Of a DNA stretch of 64,000 nucleotides, positions 17,719-26,227 are shown one piece after another. The notes beneath the pieces are model-generated. The model ran no database searches and was not told where the DNA came from. It worked only from the letters and a program-made list of their open reading frames with translations. Within the stretch, counting starts at the first letter, position 1. Each line of letters begins with the position of its first letter. The DNA lies in contig CACYNE010000017.1 in the NCBI GenBank assembly GCA_902775605.1, positions 17,745-81,744 on the forward strand, given 5' to 3'. Source of the DNA: an uncultured Prevotellaceae bacterium (GTDB taxonomy: Bacteria; Bacteroidota; Bacteroidia; Bacteroidales; Bacteroidaceae). The position numbers and the translations under genes were made by a program.

Positions 17719-19158
17719 ATGAGACTGAAAAATGTTACAATCCTAGCCCTCATGCTGTTGCCTATGATTTCACAGGCACAGCGTCAGCAGTATCAGCAAG
17801 TGAACGACATCCCCTACACAGCGTCCTCCGATGCATACGCTCAGGAGCGCTGCAAACTCGATGTCTATTACCCCGAAGACCAAAAGGATGCACCCGTAGT
17901 GGTTTGGTTCCACGGTGGTGGCATCGAGGGCGGCAACAAGCATATCGATCCGCAGCTCAAGAATAGTGGCTTGGTGGTTGTCGCTGCCAACTACCGCCTG
18001 TTGTCGAAGGCTAAAATCGATGATATCCTCGACGATGCTGCTGCAGCAGTGGCCTGGACGTACAAGAACATCGAGAAATACGGTGGCAGCCATCGTAAGA
18101 TCTTCGTGGCTGGACACTCCGCAGGTGGCTACCTGCTCGACTTGATTGGTCTTGACAAGAAGTGGCTCGCCAAATATGGCGTCGATGCCGATTCACTGGC
18201 TACTCTCGTGCCCTTCAGCGGACAGTGCATTACCCACTACAACATCCGCAAACAGCAGGGCATTCCGCCCCTGCAGGCCACCATCGACCAGTACGCTCCG
18301 CTCACCTACGTCCGTGCCGATGCCCCGCCCATCGTCATCATCTCCGGCGACAGGGAACTTGAGCTCTACGGCCGCTATGAGGAACAAGCCTACTTCTGGC
18401 GTATGTTGAAACTCGCAGGCCATAAGGACGTGACGCTCTACGAGATGCAGGGCTACGACCACGGCAGTATGCCACAGCCTGCCTACAAAATTCTGAAAGA
18501 CCATATCCGGCGGCTGACTGCCAAAATGACCTCGGCCCTGCCCACGCCGATCATCAAGACCCAGCAGCAGGCCGAATACCGATTTGTGTGGCAGCCTGAA
18601 TACCTGCGCCGCACGGCCAGCATAGACGAGACGAACTCTGCCGTCCTCCATCTGGGAGCGAACAATGGCTACTACGACCTCACAGCCGAGACAGGCGCTC
18701 TCATCAGTCAGCTGCGCGACTTCACCGTTTCCGTCCATTTCAAGGTCAGTTCCGAGAATCCGCTCGATGGCTACGGCCACTTCCTCTTTGCCTTCTCGCA
18801 ACTGGCAGAGAACAGCGCCCACGAAGGTCCCTACATGGCCATGCGCCTGAACGAGCAACGTTTTGAGACCTCCACCGGTGGCTATGAACACGAACAGATC
18901 ATCATGCAGTGCGGCAAGCCTAAGCGCGACGTGTGGGTTCACGCCCTCTACCGCCAGCAAGGCCACAAGGGCGAACTGTTCCTCGACGGCAAACTCATAG
19001 GGCGGAACGATAACATGCCCATTCTTGCAGAAATATTCAAGGATGCTCCTGCCAACTGCTGGATAGGCCGTGCCCCCTTCCGTGGCGACAAATACCTGAC
19101 GCAGACCGACGTGGCCGACTTCCGCATCTATAATTCGGATCGTCTTTTTGCATCATAG
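17719..19158 (+). CDS. Exported alpha/beta-hydrolase esterase with C-terminal LamG-like domain
   Basis: A 479-residue protein with signal peptide (NVTILALMLLPMISQA). Residues about 20-270 form an esterase of the HGGG type: oxyanion motif VVWFHGGGIEGG, nucleophile elbow VAGHSAGGYL, and a catalytic His in GYDHGSM. Residues about 275-479 look like a concanavalin/LamG fold (LRDFTVSVHFKVS, GELFLDGKLIGRND, DVADFRIYNSDRLF), probably for carbohydrate binding. Periplasmic or surface deacylation of a glycan is a reasonable guess; the substrate is not visible. It has its own promoter. Confidence 0.85.
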   Translation: MRLKNVTILALMLLPMISQAQRQQYQQVNDIPYTASSDAYAQERCKLDVYYPEDQKDAPVVVWFHGGGIEGGNKHIDPQLKNSGLVVVAANYRLLSKAKIDDILDDAAAAVAWTYKNIEKYGGSHRKIFVAGHSAGGYLLDLIGLDKKWLAKYGVDADSLATLVPFSGQCITHYNIRKQQGIPPLQATIDQYAPLTYVRADAPPIVIISGDRELELYGRYEEQAYFWRMLKLAGHKDVTLYEMQGYDHGSMPQPAYKILKDHIRRLTAKMTSALPTPIIKTQQQAEYRFVWQPEYLRRTASIDETNSAVLHLGANNGYYDLTAETGALISQLRDFTVSVHFKVSSENPLDGYGHFLFAFSQLAENSAHEGPYMAMRLNEQRFETSTGGYEHEQIIMQCGKPKRDVWVHALYRQQGHKGELFLDGKLIGRNDNMPILAEIFKDAPANCWIGRAPFRGDKYLTQTDVADFRIYNSDRLFAS

Positions 19159-19209
19159 GAATAGGTTTTCTTCCTAATTGAACGCTCTTTTACGAATGGT
19201 TAACTCCGT

Positions 19210-19271
19210 TTGTTGTTCAGTTGTTGTCCAGTTGTTGTCCAGTTGTTGTCCAGTGTTTCACTGAACAACAA
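19210..19271. repeat. Four tandem 11-bp units with an inverted partner
   Basis: TTGTTGTTCAG (19210-19220) is followed by three copies of TTGTTGTCCAG (19221-19253). After seven bases comes CTGAACAACAA (19261-19271), the exact inverse of the first unit and one base off the others. The whole can fold in several registers. Confidence 0.85.
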
Positions 19272-19475
19272 CTGAAGAAGAACCGAACATGAACTGCGCA
19301 AGAATATGAGGTACTATGACACCATTGAGGCCGAACTGGCTCCCTAGAAGGCTGGTGAGTAAAATCTAAGTTTTCTGTCTTGTTTCATCCACTTTGGGGC
19401 TCCAAAGTCGGTTATTCTGGCGGAGGGCGCGAATCTTTATGTGGTTTTCTTTTCTTCATGTTGCAAATTGACGCA

Positions 19476-19511
19476 AAAATCCCGAAGGGAGTGTCTTCCC
19501 CTCGGGATTTT
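19476..19511. terminator. Hairpin, possible bidirectional terminator
   Basis: AAAATCCCGA (19476-19485) pairs exactly with TCGGGATTTT (19502-19511), with GGGA/TCCC able to extend the stem. A's and T's flank it. Confidence 0.65.
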
Positions 19512-19644
19512 ATGATAATTTAAGAAAATCGTGCGGCAGCGCCGCCCTCCTTGGGTTTTGTCGCCTGCCTCACGGGATGTCAGCGGCCTTGTGTGCTTGA
19601 AGTAACCAAAGGCATCTGACCCCACGAGTTAGGAGGAAGACATA

Positions 19645-19827
19645 TCAATTACTAGTTACTGGTACCACTGTGCCGTTCATTGCCACACTGATGAAGGAGG
19701 GTTCATAATACGGCCATGGCAAAACTTGCTTCGGCCTTATAATTTTGGTTAGTAGGCTTTGATAGCTATTTCCATAATCATTGATGTTTTTTACAAAATC
19801 GTCAGGAATAAGGGCTGATGTCTGTGA
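19645..19827 (-). pseudogene. Open 60-codon stretch after the M6 protease stop, possible gene relic
   Basis: Immediately behind the TAA of the M6 protease gene (19828-19830), the same frame continues for 60 sense codons to a TGA at 19645. It includes ALIPDDFVKNINDYGNSYQ and VLPWPYYEPSFISVAMNG, which look protein-like. There is no early start codon. It may be an old C-terminal extension cut off by the stop, or a relic of another gene. I do not recognise the family. Confidence 0.3.
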
Positions 19828-21315
19828 TTATTTTCTAATCACCTTTCGGACATTCCCCCTGGCATCGCGAATGATGTCAATCATGCCAAAGCGGACGAGA
19901 AGTTGATCGGCACCTGTTGTCACCTCAGCCATTCCCGCAGGAATAGTGGGAGAAGGCACAGTAAACTGGAACGATGCCAGACCATCTGTGACAGACATAT
20001 TCGTGATGGGCTTGGACATCAGCATTGAACCATCGACATTGGCATGATTCAGGGTGGCAGCAGGTGTCGATGTGTTGGTCAGCGAATCGTTCTCCTGGCA
20101 TGGATAAGGCCATCCATCCAAAAAATATTTCGCGTTCATGTCGTTGGCATGGAAGATTTCATAACGCTTTTGATCGCTAGAGTTAAGTTGAGCTGTTATA
20201 CTTGTCCACGAAGAGGGGTCATAGTCGATATGGAAGATGAGGATGCCATTGCTGGGCAGGCTGGCATCCCACCCCACGCACTGGCGGTTCTCCACGATGT
20301 AATACTCATTTTCAAATCCTTCGTTGCGGATAAGATATGCCCTGCCCTGCTCTTCCAGTGCAGGCATATCAGTTATCGTGGTCGTCTCTTCCAGTTCTAT
20401 GGGTGTGAGCCATTCCATCAGCCAGCGTTCGTGGGCAGAGTAGGCAGGAGGCTGAAGACCGCCACCATTCAACTGGCCTTCGTCCATCAGGTCCCACGTG
20501 CTCAGCGTGCTGCCACCACTATAATAGAAGTCAGGGAATCCGAAGCAATGAGTATATTCGTGACAGATGACGCCAAAAGAGCCGTAATCGCCATCCTTTC
20601 CCAGTTCGTTCATGACACAATAGCAGTCAACCAGATAGTTGTTTTCTCCAGCAGAAACGGGAATGGGCTCACAATGGACGCCTTGTTGCAGGTCCTTCAG
20701 GTGTTCACTCAACCACCACTGATGCGGCCATATCTTGTCTGTGCCACCAGCGTCGTGCATACCCTTGCCGGCATAGACGATGAGCAACTGGTTTATATAG
20801 CCATCACCATTCCAGTCGTATTTTCCCCAATCAATGTCACGTGTCTTCAGTGTGTCCATGATGTCCTGGACCAGATACTGCGACCTCTCATCATGCCAGT
20901 ACGTGCTGGCATACTTCTTGGCATTGCCGCCGACCTGCACATATTCCAAATCGAAGACAAGGCTGAAGTCACCATAACTCTGGTCAAGGAAATAATCGTG
21001 GACGGACCCCTTGAAAGGTGGTTCCACAAAGCCTTCAACATTGAATATCTTGTTCCACTGCTCCAACGTGGCATCCTCGTCGCCCAAGAACAGGCGATCG
21101 CTGAAAGCCACCAATATGGCCAGCTGGTGACGCTCGCCATGATAGAAGTTGCCCCCAGGCGTTCTGCCCTTGCTGCCTGCACGATGCAGATGACTGCTCT
21201 GCGGCCGCGGTGTACCACGCCGACAGCCCTGCGGCGACAGGCCCACCTGTGCCACAGCCGTCAGTGTGACCAGCATCAGCAGCAAGCCAGTCAAGTATAA
21301 TCTATAATTTCTCAT
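19828..21315 (-). CDS. Secreted M6-family metalloprotease
   Basis: A 495-residue protein with signal peptide (RLYLTGLLLMLVTLTAVA). The zinc site HEYTHCFGFPD near residue 250 fits the HExxHxxGxxD pattern of M6 (immune inhibitor A-like) peptidases. Nearby M6-type blocks are DYFLDQSYGDFSL and STWDLMDEGQLNGGG. It probably degrades proteins outside the cell. It lies 21 bp behind the exported nitroreductase gene and probably shares its transcript. The C-terminus ends RDARGNVRKVIRK, but the frame stays open after the stop (see the adjacent remnant). Confidence 0.9.
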   Translation of the reverse strand: MRNYRLYLTGLLLMLVTLTAVAQVGLSPQGCRRGTPRPQSSHLHRAGSKGRTPGGNFYHGERHQLAILVAFSDRLFLGDEDATLEQWNKIFNVEGFVEPPFKGSVHDYFLDQSYGDFSLVFDLEYVQVGGNAKKYASTYWHDERSQYLVQDIMDTLKTRDIDWGKYDWNGDGYINQLLIVYAGKGMHDAGGTDKIWPHQWWLSEHLKDLQQGVHCEPIPVSAGENNYLVDCYCVMNELGKDGDYGSFGVICHEYTHCFGFPDFYYSGGSTLSTWDLMDEGQLNGGGLQPPAYSAHERWLMEWLTPIELEETTTITDMPALEEQGRAYLIRNEGFENEYYIVENRQCVGWDASLPSNGILIFHIDYDPSSWTSITAQLNSSDQKRYEIFHANDMNAKYFLDGWPYPCQENDSLTNTSTPAATLNHANVDGSMLMSKPITNMSVTDGLASFQFTVPSPTIPAGMAEVTTGADQLLVRFGMIDIIRDARGNVRKVIRK

Positions 21316-21336
21316 GGTATTTATGTGTTATTCTGA

Positions 21337-21954
21337 TTATTCGGCCTTTCCGCCAAATTCGTTATACGATACATTCTCGGGCTTCCACTTATCCTTGGGT
21401 GTGGGTTGCTCGGCAGGATGACCGATAACGATGGTGCAGAGGGGTACGATGGTCTCGGGCAGTTTGAGAGCCTTCGAGACAGAGGCCACGCGGTCGTCCA
21501 TGGGATAGCAACCTGTCCACACGGCACCCAGTCCAAGGGCGTTAGCAGCCAGCAGAATGTTCTCTGTGGCGGCCGAGCAGTCCTGAATCCAATACTCCCG
21601 AGCCTTGCCTGGCATCGCCTTCTCCATGTTGCCGCAGACCACGATAGCCACAGCACACTTCTCCAACATGCCACCGCGACCGCCTGAGAGTTCCTTCAGC
21701 TTGGCTTTGTCGGAAACCACCACAAAATGCCAAGGCTGCTTGTTGACAGCCGTTGGTGCCGCCATGCCCGCACGGAGCATCGTCTCGATGTCGGCCTTAG
21801 AAACGGGCTCGTTGGTGTACTGGCGGATGCTGGTGCGCGTCATGATGTTCTTGATGGCGGCGTTCTGTGCATCGCTGTTCTTCGTTTGTGCTGAAACACC
21901 TGCTGTCATGGCAAGGGCCAGCACGATGGTCATAATCTTTTTCATACTCATCAT
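21337..21954 (-). CDS. Exported nitroreductase-family protein
   Basis: A 205-residue flavin-fold protein with a signal peptide (MTIVLALAMTAGVSAQ). The nitroreductase core is clear: RTSIRQYTNEPVSKADIETM, MAAPTAVNKQPWHFVVV, and LLAANALGLGAVWTGCYP. Most nitroreductases are cytoplasmic, but exported ones are common in Bacteroidales. FMN and NAD(P)H use is inferred from the family; supply of NAD(P)H outside the cytoplasm is an open question. It is the first gene of a unit with the M6 protease gene. The ATG at 21945 is an alternative start. Confidence 0.88.
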   Translation of the reverse strand: MMSMKKIMTIVLALAMTAGVSAQTKNSDAQNAAIKNIMTRTSIRQYTNEPVSKADIETMLRAGMAAPTAVNKQPWHFVVVSDKAKLKELSGGRGGMLEKCAVAIVVCGNMEKAMPGKAREYWIQDCSAATENILLAANALGLGAVWTGCYPMDDRVASVSKALKLPETIVPLCTIVIGHPAEQPTPKDKWKPENVSYNEFGGKAE

Positions 21955-22013
21955 TCCTTTATTAATATCGTTACTTGTCTAGTTGTTTTTTCTAAAAACG
22001 TTTAAATTCTATG

Positions 22014-22021
22014 CAAATATA
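22014..22021 (-). promoter_or_regulatory. -7 box of the nitroreductase - M6 protease unit
   Basis: TATATTTG on the minus strand; leader about 55 nt. It is divergent from the panE promoter 23 bp away. Confidence 0.65.
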
Positions 22022-22043
22022 AGGAAAAATGCCGAATTATCAT

Positions 22044-22051
22044 TAATTTTG
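22044..22051 (+). promoter_or_regulatory. -7 box of panE
   Basis: TAATTTTG followed by CAGAAA; leader about 80 nt to the ATG at 22135. Confidence 0.6.
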
Positions 22052-22134
22052 CAGAAAAATTTAGCATATAGTCTATCATTTGACACTATTCAACAAATAG
22101 AAATAACACTTAATAACAGCATATAGTTATCAAT

Positions 22135-23043
22135 ATGAGATACGGAATCATCGGCACTGGTGCCATTGGCGGATATTATGGAGCAAAGCTGGCTCATGCA
22201 GGACAGGAGGTACATTTCCTGCTGCATAGCGACTATGAGTATGTGAAACAGAACGGTCTGCAGGTTGACTCCTGCGACGGTTCGTTCCATCTGGCTGATG
22301 TTAATGCCTATCAGCATACGGAGGACATGCCGCAATGTGACGTGGTGCTCGTGTGCCTGAAATCGGTCAACAACGACAAACTTCAGACGATGCTGCCACC
22401 ACTGCTTCACGCCCACACGCTGGTAGTGCTCATTCAGAATGGCATTGGTGTAGAGGAGGATGTGCAGAAGATGTTCCCCGACGTACAGCTGGCTGCCGGA
22501 CTGGCATTCATCTGTTCTGCCAAGACCAAGCCGGGCCTTGTCAGTCATCAGTGTTATGGCAGCATCAATCTGGCCAACTACTCATGCAGGGACGAGGCTC
22601 AGATGCAGGCCGTCGTCGATGAGTTCCGTCAGGCAGGTATCGAGACAGGATTCGTGGAATATCATGAGGCACGATGGAAAAAGGCCGTATGGAACATGCC
22701 GTTCAATGGCATGACCGTAGCGCTGCACACGCAGACAGACCTGTTGCTGAAGAACCCATCGACCAGACAACTGATTCGCGAGCAGATGATGGAGGTGGTC
22801 AGCACTGCCCAGCACCTTGGCGTGAAGAACCTTGATGCCTCGTTTGTTGACAAGATGATAGAGACCACCGACGCGATGACCCCCTATTCGCCCTCTATGC
22901 GACTGGACTACGACTTTCACCGTCCCATGGAGATCTACTATCTCTACACCCGCCCCTTGGAGATTGCCCACAATGCGGGCTGTCGTATGCCGAAACTGGA
23001 GATGCTGGAGGCTGAATTACGCTTTATAGAAAAGGGTGGTTAA
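22135..23043 (+). CDS. panE: 2-dehydropantoate 2-reductase
   Basis: A 302-residue ketopantoate reductase. It uses NADPH to form pantoate, a step in vitamin B5 and CoA synthesis. The dinucleotide motif GTGAIGGYYGAKLAHAG is at the very start, and the substrate-domain motif KKAVWNMPFNGMTVAL carries the catalytic Lys and Asn region. It is followed after 15 bp by a TPR lipoprotein gene, probably cotranscribed. The family also contains paralogues with other keto-acid substrates. Confidence 0.88.
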   Translation: MRYGIIGTGAIGGYYGAKLAHAGQEVHFLLHSDYEYVKQNGLQVDSCDGSFHLADVNAYQHTEDMPQCDVVLVCLKSVNNDKLQTMLPPLLHAHTLVVLIQNGIGVEEDVQKMFPDVQLAAGLAFICSAKTKPGLVSHQCYGSINLANYSCRDEAQMQAVVDEFRQAGIETGFVEYHEARWKKAVWNMPFNGMTVALHTQTDLLLKNPSTRQLIREQMMEVVSTAQHLGVKNLDASFVDKMIETTDAMTPYSPSMRLDYDFHRPMEIYYLYTRPLEIAHNAGCRMPKLEMLEAELRFIEKGG

Positions 23044-23058
23044 TGTCGTTGGTCGAAG

Positions 23059-24366
23059 ATGAAGAAAGCAATGAACCGTATATTGATCACGATAGTACTC
23101 GCTGTACTGCTACTGAGTGTGACGGCATGCCACAACGGCAAATTAACCAGTTCATCAAACAATGAGCCCGACTCGCTGAGCATAGCTGCGGAAAACCAAG
23201 TTGAAGCAGTTGCCGAGACTGGAGACATTACACGCACGATTGAGCTGGCAGACAGTTTCGTGAACCAGAACCAGCTGTCGTCTGTCAGAGCCAACTTCTA
23301 CAAGGCTTTGGCCAGCAACCGCAGAGAAGACTATCCGGGGATGGCTGAGTATATTAGAAAGATTGTCAAAGCCTATGAGGAAGGTTCCGACGAAGACCCG
23401 TTGTTCTATAGCAGGGCAGCCATCAGCCTGGCCGGCTATTATATAAGCATGAACCAATATGAGGAGGCCATGAACGTGGCGATGCCTGCTTTGGCACGGT
23501 TCGAGCCCGACCCCAACATACAATCCGACTGGAAAGGCATCTTCCTAAGTTTCATTGGTGCCTGCCAGAAAAAGCTGAACCAACCGGAAGAGGCTAAAAA
23601 GAACTTTGAGCAGGCCTATCAATACTACAGGAAGTACATGGGTGAGGAGCGTTTCAAGCTATTGGATTTCCAGACTTGCATCGTTGACTTGTACAATATA
23701 TCTATGTATTATACCAGCAAGGAGACGTTGAAAGAAGAGCAGATGTGGAATGACCGTTGCGACTCGCTGCTTTCCTGGTACAGAATCCAGCCTGGAGCCG
23801 ACTCCGCCCACGTGGAAATGATGGATGGCGTGATTGCCCTGAGGCGAGCGCACATACTGCTCGACGAAGGGAAAAAGGCCGAGGCTGACAGGGCGTTTGA
23901 AGAATTTCTGAAGACCAAGTATTCGAAGGGGAATGAAGGCCGGCTCATCGCCTGCGGCTATCTGACCAAAGTCGGGCGCTATGCCGAGGCTGCCAATATC
24001 TATCAGGACTATGACCGCATAGCAGGACATAACCCACCAGTAGTCGGAGGTGGTGATAATCAGGGCGACTTCCTCCAAATGGAGAGCAATGCTCCCATCG
24101 GACTTTGGGAAGGGCTGGAGTACGAGGGTGAGGAAATCGATACCATCAAGGGCCGTCCGCTCTTCATCTATACCGACGGCTTAAACGAAGCCGAGAACCA
24201 TCAGCAGCAGCAATTCGGCGATGACCATTTGCTCGACTTATTGAGACGAACCCAGTTCGCCTCAGCCCAACAAGTCGTTGAATCAATGGTTGAAACTGTC
24301 ATTCAGCATCGCGATGGTGCCGAGTCTAACGACGATCTCACAATGATGTGCATATGCATGGACTAA
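23059..24366 (+). CDS. TPR lipoprotein fused to the C-terminal half of a SpoIIE/PP2C phosphatase domain
   Basis: A 435-residue protein. The lipoprotein signal (ITIVLAVLLLSVTAC) is followed by TPR-like helices to about residue 320. From residue 322 the sequence switches to the second half of a SpoIIE phosphatase: AGHNPPVVGG, PLFIYTDGLNEAEN, FGDDHLLDLL, and SNDDLTMMCI. The membrane helix, linker and first half of the phosphatase, with its metal-binding Asp residues, are absent. A normal relative would be TPR-TM-coil-SpoIIE, so this looks like a large in-frame deletion. The phosphatase part should be inactive; it may be a pseudogene. Confidence 0.82.
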   Translation: MKKAMNRILITIVLAVLLLSVTACHNGKLTSSSNNEPDSLSIAAENQVEAVAETGDITRTIELADSFVNQNQLSSVRANFYKALASNRREDYPGMAEYIRKIVKAYEEGSDEDPLFYSRAAISLAGYYISMNQYEEAMNVAMPALARFEPDPNIQSDWKGIFLSFIGACQKKLNQPEEAKKNFEQAYQYYRKYMGEERFKLLDFQTCIVDLYNISMYYTSKETLKEEQMWNDRCDSLLSWYRIQPGADSAHVEMMDGVIALRRAHILLDEGKKAEADRAFEEFLKTKYSKGNEGRLIACGYLTKVGRYAEAANIYQDYDRIAGHNPPVVGGGDNQGDFLQMESNAPIGLWEGLEYEGEEIDTIKGRPLFIYTDGLNEAENHQQQQFGDDHLLDLLRRTQFASAQQVVESMVETVIQHRDGAESNDDLTMMCICMD

Positions 24367-24443
24367 ATTACAAGCATCTGCAGAAACTCATACAAAAATA
24401 TCTAAATACAACCGTGGAACTTGGTCATCTCGATTTTTTTCAG

Positions 24444-24451
24444 TACCTTTG
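24444..24451 (+). promoter_or_regulatory. -7 box of the TPR/AraC regulator gene
   Basis: TACCTTTG ends nine bases before an in-frame ATG at 24460 and 48 bases before the preferred ATG at 24499. Confidence 0.65.
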
Positions 24452-24498
24452 CTCGCAAAATGACACAAGAGAGAGAAAGTAATTCCACACAAATAATA

Positions 24499-26127
24499 AT
24501 GCCCCGCATCCTGCGCATTTTCCTCATCGTCGTTCTCTGTGGCCTGATAGGTCACTCAGAAAGCCTGTCGCAGTCGCGTTTGGCAGCCAACAATTATGCA
24601 AAATGGCTTGAGCTGCCCCTGGAACAACTGATGGAAAAGGGCATCAAGTATCAGCAGATGGATAGTTTGCAGCAGGCACAGGTCTGCTTTAATATCGTGG
24701 CCGAACGAGGCTACGCCAGCAAGCAGCGCGAAGAACGACTGATGTCGGTGGACGCCTCGATGAACCTGTGGAGCATCTATTTCTATACCTTTTACGACTA
24801 CCCCCGCTGCTTTGACTATCTGAACAAGGCACGCGACGTCATCGAAGACCTCGACGTGGACAACGCACGGGTGTGGTTGGGACTGGCCTGCATGTATCAG
24901 ACCATCTCGGAGGAGTGCCACAGCAGAGAACTGGGCGGCAAGTCGTTGGAGTATTATATCAAAGCCATGACGGCGGCCATCCGTTCGAACGATGACGACA
25001 ACACCGACAAGGCGGCTACCAGCGTGGTGTCGATGGCTTCCATTCAGCACGGACTGGAGAGCATCAAGGATGAGTGGCGGAAGTACGAACAACTGCCCGA
25101 CGGACAGCCTGTGAGGGTGCTGAGACGCTATAACAAACTGCTATACAAGGCCTATCAGCACATGGAAAAACAGGAGTATGACCAGGCAGTTACTATCTTC
25201 AATCAGCAACTGGGATTCATCGACGAAGACGAGTATCCACGACTGGTCTATTTCACGCTGGCAGAGAAAGCCAAGGTCTATGTGCGTCAGCAGCGCTATG
25301 ACCAGGCCGTCAGTGCACTGAGTCATGCTGAGCAAATTGCCGACAGCCTGCACATGAAGGACTGCATGCTGGAGGTCTATGGTCTGTTAGCTAACTGTCA
25401 TCAACTTTCTGGGCACCAGCACCTGTACGAGGACTATCGTGAGCGGAGCCTTGCCCTGCGCGATACACTCACCTCCTATCGCCAGATGACCAGCATCAAT
25501 GAAAGCGAGTTTCAGAACGAGATGAAACAGATTGAGCGTGAGATGAACGAGATGCAGCAGCACCGCCAACACCTGATTATGACACTCGTCGTCATCGGTG
25601 CCTTTGCACTGATTGTGGCCACCTTCCTCATCATCCTGTTCCGTCAGAACGCCAAACTGCGTCACTCCAACCGTCAACTCTACCTTAAAAACGTGGCTAT
25701 GCTACGCGCCGAGGAGGCCAGCAAGAGTGAACAGAACAAGTATGCCGGCAGCAACCTGATGGACGATGACAAAAAACAACTACTGCAGCGCATTGACCAT
25801 GTGATGGACACCTCGGAGGAAATCTATTCGCCCGACTTCTCCGTGGAACGACTGGCCCAACTCATCGACTCTAAATATAAATATGTGTCACAGGTCATCA
25901 ACGAATACTATGACCAGAACTTCAATAACTTCATTAACCAATACCGCATTAAGGAGGCCTGCAAGCGCATTGACAACCATGGCCAGTATGCCAATATGAC
26001 CATTGAGGCCATTGCCAACAGCGTGGGATTCCGTTCGCGAAGCTCATTTTTCACCGCTTTCAAGCGTATCACAGGCCTTACGCCATCAGAATACGTACGC
26101 CAGTCTCATGCGATAAATTCCGATTAA
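24499..26127 (+). CDS. Membrane-anchored TPR / AraC-type transcription regulator
   Basis: A 542-residue protein: signal peptide (ILRIFLIVVLCGLIGHSESLS), TPR-like helical sensor to about residue 340, membrane helix at about 358-381 (TLVVIGAFALIVATFLIILF), a short coil, and an AraC-type DNA-binding domain at about 450-534 (YSPDFSVERLAQLIDSKYKY, MTIEAIANSVGFRSRSSFF). It would sense outside and bind DNA at the membrane with no phosphorelay. It sits just before a C10 protease and a giant secreted protein, likely targets. An ATG at 24460 gives a longer leaderless version, but the signal peptide favours 24499. Confidence 0.88.
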   Translation: MPRILRIFLIVVLCGLIGHSESLSQSRLAANNYAKWLELPLEQLMEKGIKYQQMDSLQQAQVCFNIVAERGYASKQREERLMSVDASMNLWSIYFYTFYDYPRCFDYLNKARDVIEDLDVDNARVWLGLACMYQTISEECHSRELGGKSLEYYIKAMTAAIRSNDDDNTDKAATSVVSMASIQHGLESIKDEWRKYEQLPDGQPVRVLRRYNKLLYKAYQHMEKQEYDQAVTIFNQQLGFIDEDEYPRLVYFTLAEKAKVYVRQQRYDQAVSALSHAEQIADSLHMKDCMLEVYGLLANCHQLSGHQHLYEDYRERSLALRDTLTSYRQMTSINESEFQNEMKQIEREMNEMQQHRQHLIMTLVVIGAFALIVATFLIILFRQNAKLRHSNRQLYLKNVAMLRAEEASKSEQNKYAGSNLMDDDKKQLLQRIDHVMDTSEEIYSPDFSVERLAQLIDSKYKYVSQVINEYYDQNFNNFINQYRIKEACKRIDNHGQYANMTIEAIANSVGFRSRSSFFTAFKRITGLTPSEYVRQSHAINSD

Positions 26128-26205
26128 ATGGGCTTTTTTGGTTTAAAATTCCGAATTTTGCACACGCTTTGCTGATAATTTGTTAGTTTTATGACGCAAA
26201 TCCTA

Positions 26206-26213
26206 TAATTTTG
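26206..26213 (+). promoter_or_regulatory. -7 box of the C10 protease gene
   Basis: TAATTTTG ends 14 nt before the ATG at 26228, giving a leader of about ten bases. Confidence 0.65.
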
Positions 26214-26227
26214 CATGCCAATTAGAA

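Larger units (their letters stand above)
19159..19827. other. 669-bp gap without an intact gene
   Basis: It holds four tandem 11-mers with an inverted partner (19210-19271), a strong hairpin (19476-19511), and a 60-codon open stretch on the minus strand next to the M6 protease gene (19645-19827). A minus-strand frame at 19437-19625 spans the hairpin and has no recognisable features. Confidence 0.7.

Noticed and set aside
19210-19271. Possible CRISPR remnant
   Set aside because: Units are 11 bp and directly adjacent with no spacers, and no cas gene is nearby.
19437-19625. A 62-codon minus-strand frame
   Set aside because: It spans a terminator-like hairpin and has no signal, domain or promoter.
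20044-21300. A 418-codon plus-strand frame
   Set aside because: It is the shadow of the M6 protease gene, whose HEYTH zinc motif and signal peptide decide the strand.
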